Shown: one piece after another, positions 63,824 to 64,000 of the stretch | Layout of the letters: each line of letters begins with the position of its first letter | Numbering within the stretch: position 1 is the stretch's first letter | Origin: Semisulcospira habei | Taxonomy: Eukaryota; Mollusca; Gastropoda; Semisulcospiridae | Assembly: GCA_036245525.1 (NCBI GenBank) | Contig: BTPG01000005.1 | Span: 174,638,784 to 174,702,783, forward strand | DNA length: 64,000 nt | Direction of reading: 5' to 3' | The notes under the pieces: generated by a model | The model's input: the letters and a program-made list of their open reading frames with translations, nothing else | What the model was told of the DNA's origin: nothing | Databases searched by the model: none | Position numbers and translations under genes: made by a program

Positions 63824-63854
63824 CTGAGTGTACAATAAACCAGTTGTAGAGCAA

Positions 63855-63925
63855 TTATTCCCCCTTGCACATGCAGGCACCGGTACTCTTTACAGAACCA
63901 GTGGTTGCTTGTGCAATGGTTAATA
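63855..63925. repeat. PH-F palindrome
   Basis: TTCCCCCTTGCACATGCAGG with CCAGTGGTTGCTTGTGCAATG and GGTTAA at the right. About 30 bp upstream of the exon 1 acceptor. Confidence 0.55.
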
Positions 63926-64000
63926 TGTCAGGTGAAGTTCTTTGCTTTCTGTGCACCAAGATGTAATCAACTCATTCAAGGTGCCCAGTATCAATAGCTG

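Overview
This is eukaryotic, intron-rich, repeat-dense DNA, probably from a marine invertebrate and most likely a mollusc. The basis for that is the mix of repeats: DIRS elements, L2/CR1-like and RTE-like non-LTR retrotransposons, a Tc1-like element and many short foldback repeats. Nothing looks bacterial: there are no operons, no CRISPR array and no rRNA. I cannot name the species.

The whole window appears to lie inside one host gene on the minus strand. I assembled 21 coding exons between 63823 and 2006. Each has AG/GT splice sites and every exon-exon junction keeps the reading frame. Together they encode about 945 residues of a continuous ankyrin-repeat protein. The gene runs on past both window edges. 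Coding sequence is only about 2.8 kb of 62 kb; the rest is introns filled with mobile DNA. The family may be the ankyrin-containing PARP (tankyrase/PME-5-like) type, but the catalytic end is not in the window, so this is a hypothesis.

Layout, left to right. 0.4-0.9 kb: tandem duplication. 2.0-3.2 kb: exons 21 and 20. 4.4-7.9 kb: an almost complete L2/CR1-like LINE (minus). 8.4-9.1 kb: LINE 3' end. 10.6-12.5 kb: exons 19-17. 12.9-19.2 kb: a decayed DIRS element (minus). 19.7-22.7 kb: exons 16-14, with a 13-copy, 62-bp minisatellite. 23.5-25.1 kb: a dead Tc1-like element. 25.3 kb: exon 13. 27.1-28.7 kb: a long-TIR element without a transposase. 30.0-39.6 kb: exons 12-7, with LINE pieces, a train of foldback elements and a small dimer made of DIRS ends. 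39.8-40.6 kb: an internally deleted RTE-like LINE. 42.5-46.4 kb: two near-identical LINE copies in inverted orientation around exon 6. 47.2-48.2 kb: LINE 3' end. 49.2-55.4 kb: a fuller DIRS element (plus) with inverted terminal repeats, an internal complementary region, gag, RNase H and tyrosine recombinase. 56.3-58.3 kb: a LINE with a C-terminal C2H2 finger. 60-63.8 kb: exons 5-1.

The most unusual structure is a set of at least six families of short, nearly perfect palindromes (called PH-A to PH-F here). Most are bounded by TTAA. In the family compared most closely (PH-A) the two arms agree within each copy but differ together between copies. Neighbouring elements share one TTAA, and several sit close to exon edges.
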